In this document: piece after piece, positions 7,278 through 10,880 of the stretch
How the letters are laid out: the number at the start of each line of letters is the position of its first letter
Numbering within the stretch: position 1 is the first letter of the stretch
Assembly (NCBI GenBank): GCA_021796055.1
Contig: JAJYOS010000130.1
Coordinates: forward strand, 1 to 10,880
Length of the DNA stretch: 10,880 nucleotides
Reading direction: 5' to 3'
Source of the DNA: Bacteroidota bacterium
GTDB taxonomy: Bacteria > Bacteroidota > Kryptoniia > Kryptoniales > JAKASW01
Translations under genes and position numbers: made by a program
Notes under the pieces: generated by a model
Told to the model about the DNA's origin: nothing
Database searches by the model: none
Seen by the model: only the letters and a program-made list of their open reading frames with translations

Positions 7278-9110
7278 ATGTGTGGAATTGTCGGTTACAT
7301 AGGTAAGAGGGTGGCGATACCGATTCTCGTCAATGGACTCTACAATCTTGAGTATCGCGGATATGACTCGGCCGGTGTCGCTGTAGTTAGCGATTCGAAA
7401 ATATACGACGTAAAGTGTCCCGGGAAGGTGGACGGACTCGCGAGGTTGGCGGCAAGCAAGCTTCCGGCTTCGAATATTGGGATAGCTCACACGCGGTGGG
7501 CGACTCATGGTGTCCCTTCTGTTTCCAACGCACACCCGCATCTCGATTGCACGGGAACTGTGGCGGTTGTCCACAACGGGATAATCGAAAACTACTATTC
7601 CCTTCGGGAGCGACTCGTCGAAGAGGGACACACGTTCGCGTCGGAGACCGATTCGGAGGTTATATCCCACCTCATCGAGGAGAAGCTGAAGACAAAAGCC
7701 TCGATTGATGCGGCAGTACTTGCCGCGCTCGGCGAGCTGGAAGGAACCTACGGGCTGGCGATTTTACATTCAGGAACGCCGGGATGTCTGGTCGCCGCCA
7801 GAAACGGAAGCCCGCTCCTGATCGGCATAGGAGACGGGCAGTTTATGGTGGGATCAGATCAGGCGGCGCTTGTTCCTTACTCTTCGGAAGTGATACACCT
7901 CTCTGACGGAGAGATCGCTTTTATCTCGAAAGAGGGGATTGATCTCAGAACCCTTGAGAACCGTGAGGTAGTCCGCCAGTCGGAGCAGCTGACTCTCGTG
8001 TCCGACGATATACGGAAAGGCAATTACGAACATTTCATGCAGAAGGAGATTTTCGAACAGCCTGAAGCATTAGGAAACGTAATGCGAGGAAGAATCTCTA
8101 CGGATGACGACAGCGTTAAATTGGGCGGACTTCTGAACCTCATGCCGAAAATATTGTCGGCGAGGAGAATAATACTCACGGGATGCGGAACGTCTTGGCA
8201 CTCAGCCCTTTACGGCAAATACCTCCTTGAGAGATACGCGAAAATTCCGGTTGAAGTCGAGTACGCGTCCGAATTCAGATATCGCGACCCTGTCGTCGAC
8301 AATAGCGATGTGGTGGTGGCGATTTCTCAGAGCGGCGAGACGGCGGATACTCTTGCCGCGCTTCGGATGGCTAATGCGAAGGGTGCCACCTGCCTCGCGG
8401 TTTGCAATGTCGTCGGAAGCAGCATCGCCCGCGAAAGCAAGGCGGGCATTTATATTCACGCGGGCCCTGAGATCGGAGTCGCTTCCACGAAGGCATTCAC
8501 GTGCCAACTTGTGGCGCTTAGTATGCTAACGATCGCGGTCACACGCGGCCTTAACCCCGAATCCGAGGATCTGAAAACCATCTCCGCAGAGCTGCGAAAA
8601 TTGCCGGGGCTTATGTCGGAGGCATTGCAGCTTGATCCTTTCATCAGGGAGGTTGCGGAAGCTTTTTATGAGTCGAGGAATTTTCTTTACCTGGGAAGGG
8701 GATACAACTTCCCTGTTGCGCTTGAAGGCGCGTTAAAGTTGAAGGAGATTTCGTACATACATGCCGAGGGATATCCCGCGGCCGAAATGAAACATGGGCC
8801 GATCGCTCTAGTTGACAGTGAAATGCCGGTAGTATTCCTTGCGCCGCGCGACGAGACCTATGGAAAAGTAGTCGGCAATATGGAGGAAATAAAAGCACGA
8901 GGGGGAAGAGTCATCGCGATAGTAGACCACGATGACCCTCGCGTTAACAAGATGGCGGAATACATAATCCCGATTCCCAAGACGATCGATTCGCTTAACC
9001 CCGTCCTTTCCGTCATCCCTCTTCAATTGCTCGCGTATCATATCGCTCTTCTTCGAGGGTGTGACGTTGACAAACCGAGAAACCTCGCGAAGAGTGTCAC
9101 GGTGGAGTGA
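7278..9110 (+). CDS. glmS: Glutamine--fructose-6-phosphate aminotransferase (isomerizing)
   Basis: This makes glucosamine-6-phosphate from fructose-6-phosphate and glutamine in the cytoplasm, the first committed step to UDP-GlcNAc for peptidoglycan, lipid A and surface glycans. At 610 residues it has nearly the length of E. coli GlmS (609). It starts MCGIVGYIG, giving the N-terminal Cys nucleophile once Met is removed, and the glutaminase domain (about 2-240) has HTRWATHG (71-78) and HNGIIEN (99-105). Two SIS domains follow: the first with CGTSWHS (303-309) and SQSGETADT (350-358), the second with GRGYNFPVALEGALKLKE (473-490) and AEMKHGPIAL around H506. The tail DKPRNLAKSVTVE is the standard C-terminus with its active-site Lys. 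The start is nine bases after GAGGA. No glmS ribozyme was recognised upstream. Nearby envelope-glycan genes use its product pathway. All key residues are intact. Confidence 0.98.
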   Translation: MCGIVGYIGKRVAIPILVNGLYNLEYRGYDSAGVAVVSDSKIYDVKCPGKVDGLARLAASKLPASNIGIAHTRWATHGVPSVSNAHPHLDCTGTVAVVHNGIIENYYSLRERLVEEGHTFASETDSEVISHLIEEKLKTKASIDAAVLAALGELEGTYGLAILHSGTPGCLVAARNGSPLLIGIGDGQFMVGSDQAALVPYSSEVIHLSDGEIAFISKEGIDLRTLENREVVRQSEQLTLVSDDIRKGNYEHFMQKEIFEQPEALGNVMRGRISTDDDSVKLGGLLNLMPKILSARRIILTGCGTSWHSALYGKYLLERYAKIPVEVEYASEFRYRDPVVDNSDVVVAISQSGETADTLAALRMANAKGATCLAVCNVVGSSIARESKAGIYIHAGPEIGVASTKAFTCQLVALSMLTIAVTRGLNPESEDLKTISAELRKLPGLMSEALQLDPFIREVAEAFYESRNFLYLGRGYNFPVALEGALKLKEISYIHAEGYPAAEMKHGPIALVDSEMPVVFLAPRDETYGKVVGNMEEIKARGGRVIAIVDHDDPRVNKMAEYIIPIPKTIDSLNPVLSVIPLQLLAYHIALLRGCDVDKPRNLAKSVTVE

Positions 9111-9185
9111 GGTTATGCTGTGAAAATCACGTTTTGGAATTCTGCTGAGGGTTAATAGGAGAGTAAAAGCGAGTTGGTCGCGTTT

Positions 9186-9191
9186 AGGAGG
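9186..9191 (+). promoter_or_regulatory. Ribosome binding site supporting a TTG start
   Basis: AGGAGG lies eight bases before the TTG at 9200. The next in-frame ATG codes for M92, far inside the conserved domain, so the strong site and the match to the RsbT N-terminus decide for TTG. A small hairpin (GCGA 9169-9172 with TCGC 9178-9181) sits just upstream and could affect access to the site. Confidence 0.75.
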
Positions 9192-9199
9192 GAAAGGAA

Positions 9200-9616
9200 T
9201 TGGTAAATGGAGAAATCTCAGTTTTCATAAATTCAGGTTTGGATGTGGTAAACGCGCGACAGAGATGCAAATGGCTCGCAGAGGAAGTCGGATTTCATCC
9301 GAGCGACGTAACTCTTCTCTCGACCGTGGTGTCCGAACTTGCGAGAAAGGCGATAGCGCTGGAATGTACCGGGAACATCGTGATCCAGTCGGTGCAGCGA
9401 GCCGGGAAGAAAGGGATTTGCATCAGCGTGCTTCAGTCGCCATCCCGAAAACGCGATGAGCCTGAATTCGATATGTTGAAGGCACCGGTCCGCCGAAATC
9501 AGTTCTCGACGGACGAAAGGCTACTCCTTCTCGCAAGCAGGCATTTTGCCGATGAGTTTGAAGTAAAATCTACCAGAATGGAAGGATCGGTAGTCAGAAT
9601 AGTAAAATGGCTTTGA
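9200..9616 (+). CDS. RsbT-like GHKL-fold regulator with apparently lost ATP-binding residues
   Basis: This 138-residue protein has the length and layout of RsbT-type serine kinases/anti-sigma regulators, soluble partner-switching proteins that bind STAS-domain proteins and the RsbU phosphatase. Matching features are DVVNARQRCKWLAEEVGF (15-32), SELARKAI (45-52), GKKGICISV (69-77), FST (102-104), and the ending ADEFEVKSTRMEGSVVRIVKWL (117-138). The nucleotide site looks broken. The N-box Asn of SELARNA is Lys50. The G1 motif D-x-G-x-G is replaced by LQSPSRKRD (78-86). The glycine-rich lid near 105-115 reads DERLLLLASRH and has no glycine. No frameshift or stop was found, and the termini stay conserved, so it may be a maintained pseudokinase rather than decay. 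It lies 89 bases after glmS and 146 bases before a histidine kinase. A RsbT role as a non-catalytic binding partner is plausible but not shown. Confidence 0.78.
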   Translation: MVNGEISVFINSGLDVVNARQRCKWLAEEVGFHPSDVTLLSTVVSELARKAIALECTGNIVIQSVQRAGKKGICISVLQSPSRKRDEPEFDMLKAPVRRNQFSTDERLLLLASRHFADEFEVKSTRMEGSVVRIVKWL

Positions 9617-9762
9617 CGATTTGTTACTTTCTCTTTTTGCCAGGCCGGAACTTGGCGGTCGAGTCCCGCATCTCTCATTGTCTCTCGCGCCGCGGGTGAC
9701 CGTCGGAGCAGGCGGCAGACTGGACGACCGTCTAAAATTGAAGCGACGACAAAGGCCGTAAT
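9617..9762. other. Spacer before the histidine kinase gene
   Basis: This 146-base gap contains a possible hairpin (GCCAGG 9639-9644 with CTTGGC 9651-9656, including one G-U pair) that has no T-run after it on the + strand. The 7-base direct repeat GACCGTC occurs at 9698-9704 and 9726-9732, the second copy one base before TAAAAT (9733-9738), a possible -10 element. No matching -35 was seen. AAAGG at 9751-9755 can serve as the ribosome binding site. No RNA gene or small ORF was recognised. Confidence 0.3.
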
Positions 9763-10860
9763 ATGATTGAAATGCAAGGTGACATGACAAATGTTGGACT
9801 AATTTCCGAGTCTGCAAAGGAATTTGCGGTTTTCATGATCGACAGCAAGGGGTACATTGCAAACTGGAACGGAAGTATCCTCAGACTGTTGAAATACGAT
9901 GAGGGGGAGTTCGTGGGACACGCGGTAACTGAATTTTTCCCGGATGAGGCGACAAAGAAGACCCTATCCTCTCTTCTCTTATCGAGTGGGGGCGATGGGA
10001 TGACGGAGTTTGAGGGCGTATGTCTGCGGAAGGGGAACGCCAGGTTCCGCGCGGCCATTAATCTATGGAAGCTGACCGATGAGTCGGGGGCGGAGCGGGG
10101 GATTTTCGTAGTCCTCCATGACCTTTCGGGACCTCAAATGATAGAGCAGCAGATGAAAGATAGTGAAAGGCAGTTGAGGTCGCTTGCTTCTAGGCTGCAG
10201 GAAGTAAGGGAGGAGGAGAGGACAAAGATAGCTAGAGAACTTCACGATGAATTCGGACAAATGCTCACTGCTTTGCACATGGATCTGTCTTTACTGCAAC
10301 GGATGGTTTCGAAAATTGTGACCGATCCGGTCGGCAGGGTATCTGTCTTCGGGAAAATCAATTCCATATCTGAGCTTGTCGAAAAGACCATTCGTTCGGC
10401 CAGACGAATCATCACGGAATTGCGGCCGGCAGTCCTTGATGAGCTGGGACTTCTTACTGCGATTCAATGGCAGGCATTGGAGTTTGAAAATCGCACCGGC
10501 ATCCGTTGCAGGATTACCAGATTGCAGCATGACGTCGAGTTAAAACAAAGCGCTTCTACTGCCGTGTTCCGCATCCTTCAGGAAGCTCTAACTAATGTTG
10601 CAAAGCATTCCGAGGCCACCAGCGTCACTATCTCACTCCAAGTGGTGGATGGTAACATGGTTGTGGAGATCGCAGACGATGGCAAAGGGATGGCGGAAGA
10701 TAAGAAGAAAGATCCTACCTCGACGGGTATTCTCGGAATCAGGGAAAGGGTCATAGCGTTGAACGGTGAATTCAAGATAAAAAGTGTCGGGGGCAAAGGA
10801 ACGACACTCACAATATCGATCCCCTATCCAGATCAAGGCGGCGAGCATCGCCCAGTCTAA
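9763..10860 (+). CDS. Soluble PAS-domain sensor histidine kinase (NarX/DesK type, HisKA_3)
   Basis: This 365-residue kinase has no membrane segment, so it should sense a cytoplasmic or membrane-diffusible cue. Residues about 11-122 form a PAS domain (FAVFMIDSKGYIANWNGSI, then YDEGEFVG and FFPDE). A charged helical linker (about 125-155, likely coiled coil) leads to the HisKA_3 dimerisation region with RELHDEFGQ and phospho-acceptor H161. An RPAVLDELGLLTAIQW segment (221-236) follows, as usual in this class. The ATPase domain has QEALTNVAKH (273-282, N278), D-x-G-x-G at 305-309 and GILGIRER at 322-329, and appears complete. The ATG at 9763 is preceded by AAAGG; in-frame ATGs at 9772 and 9784 are possible alternatives. 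Kinases of this class usually work with a LuxR/NarL-type response regulator, often the next gene. The signal is unknown. Confidence 0.92.
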   Translation: MIEMQGDMTNVGLISESAKEFAVFMIDSKGYIANWNGSILRLLKYDEGEFVGHAVTEFFPDEATKKTLSSLLLSSGGDGMTEFEGVCLRKGNARFRAAINLWKLTDESGAERGIFVVLHDLSGPQMIEQQMKDSERQLRSLASRLQEVREEERTKIARELHDEFGQMLTALHMDLSLLQRMVSKIVTDPVGRVSVFGKINSISELVEKTIRSARRIITELRPAVLDELGLLTAIQWQALEFENRTGIRCRITRLQHDVELKQSASTAVFRILQEALTNVAKHSEATSVTISLQVVDGNMVVEIADDGKGMAEDKKKDPTSTGILGIRERVIALNGEFKIKSVGGKGTTLTISIPYPDQGGEHRPV

Positions 10861-10870
10861 TCAAGAGGTC

Positions 10871-10880
10871 GAGAGGGAAG
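10871..10880 (+). promoter_or_regulatory. Probable ribosome binding site of a following gene cut by the window edge
   Basis: The window ends in GAGAGGGAAG, a purine-rich stretch like the other ribosome binding sites here, starting 11 bases after the kinase stop codon. A start codon would fall just outside. The most likely gene is the partner response regulator, but this is inferred only from the usual gene order. Confidence 0.4.

Noticed and set aside
7257..7670. Open frame of 137 codons on the - strand over the 5' end of glmS
   Set aside because: glmS is certain here from the catalytic N-terminus; the antisense frame has no motif or ribosome binding site.
9118..9136. Small hairpin GTGA-AAA-TCAC followed by TTTT after glmS, as an intrinsic terminator
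   Set aside because: The stem is only four pairs with a three-base loop and a short T-run; it is too weak to call.
9613..9641. TTGACG at 9613-9618 as the -35 of a promoter for the histidine kinase gene
   Set aside because: It overlaps the stop codon of the RsbT-like gene and no -10 sequence lies 16-18 bases downstream.
9651..9680. GGTCGAGTCCCGC, which recalls a tRNA T-arm
   Set aside because: The five-pair T-stem does not form and no acceptor, D or anticodon arm fits around it.

Overview
The window looks like a chromosomal stretch from a Gram-negative bacterium of the Bacteroidota/Chlorobiota/Ignavibacteriota (FCB) side of the tree. The main reasons are a secreted repeat protein ending in a type IX secretion (T9SS) sorting domain with the NYPNPFNPS signature, and a partial PorV/PorQ-like outer-membrane barrel at the left edge. 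The species cannot be told from the sequence. All seven genes are on the + strand. No mobile element, CRISPR array, tRNA or rRNA was seen.

Layout: (1) positions 1-492, the 3' end of a probable PorV/PorQ-family outer-membrane protein. (2) 493-616, a spacer with a short palindrome and an imperfect stem-loop. (3) 617-2575, a WecA/TagO-type polyprenyl-phosphate sugar-1-phosphate transferase, fused to extra membrane segments and a CoA_binding_3-like Rossmann domain. (4) 2594-6667, a 1357-residue exported protein with nine FN3-like repeats, a C-terminal module and a T9SS type A sorting domain. (5) 6679-7227, a small exported membrane-anchored protein with one beta-rich domain. (6) 7278-9110, glmS. 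(7) 9200-9616, an RsbT-like protein of the GHKL ATPase fold in which the ATP-binding residues appear lost. (8) 9763-10860, a soluble PAS-containing histidine kinase of the NarX/DesK type. The window ends just after it, in what looks like the ribosome binding site of another gene.

Genes 3, 4 and 5 are separated by only 18 and 11 bases and are probably co-transcribed. glmS follows after 50 bases and may belong to the same unit. Functionally, GlmS makes glucosamine-6-phosphate, the precursor of UDP-GlcNAc. The WecA-like enzyme would load a UDP-HexNAc sugar onto undecaprenyl phosphate to start a surface glycan. The FN3 protein is a T9SS cargo of the kind that, in well-studied members, is delivered by PorV and attached to surface polysaccharide. 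The left part may therefore pair a surface protein with the glycan that holds it; this is inference. The right part (RsbT-like protein, histidine kinase, probably a following regulator) is a signalling cluster that may be independent of the envelope genes.
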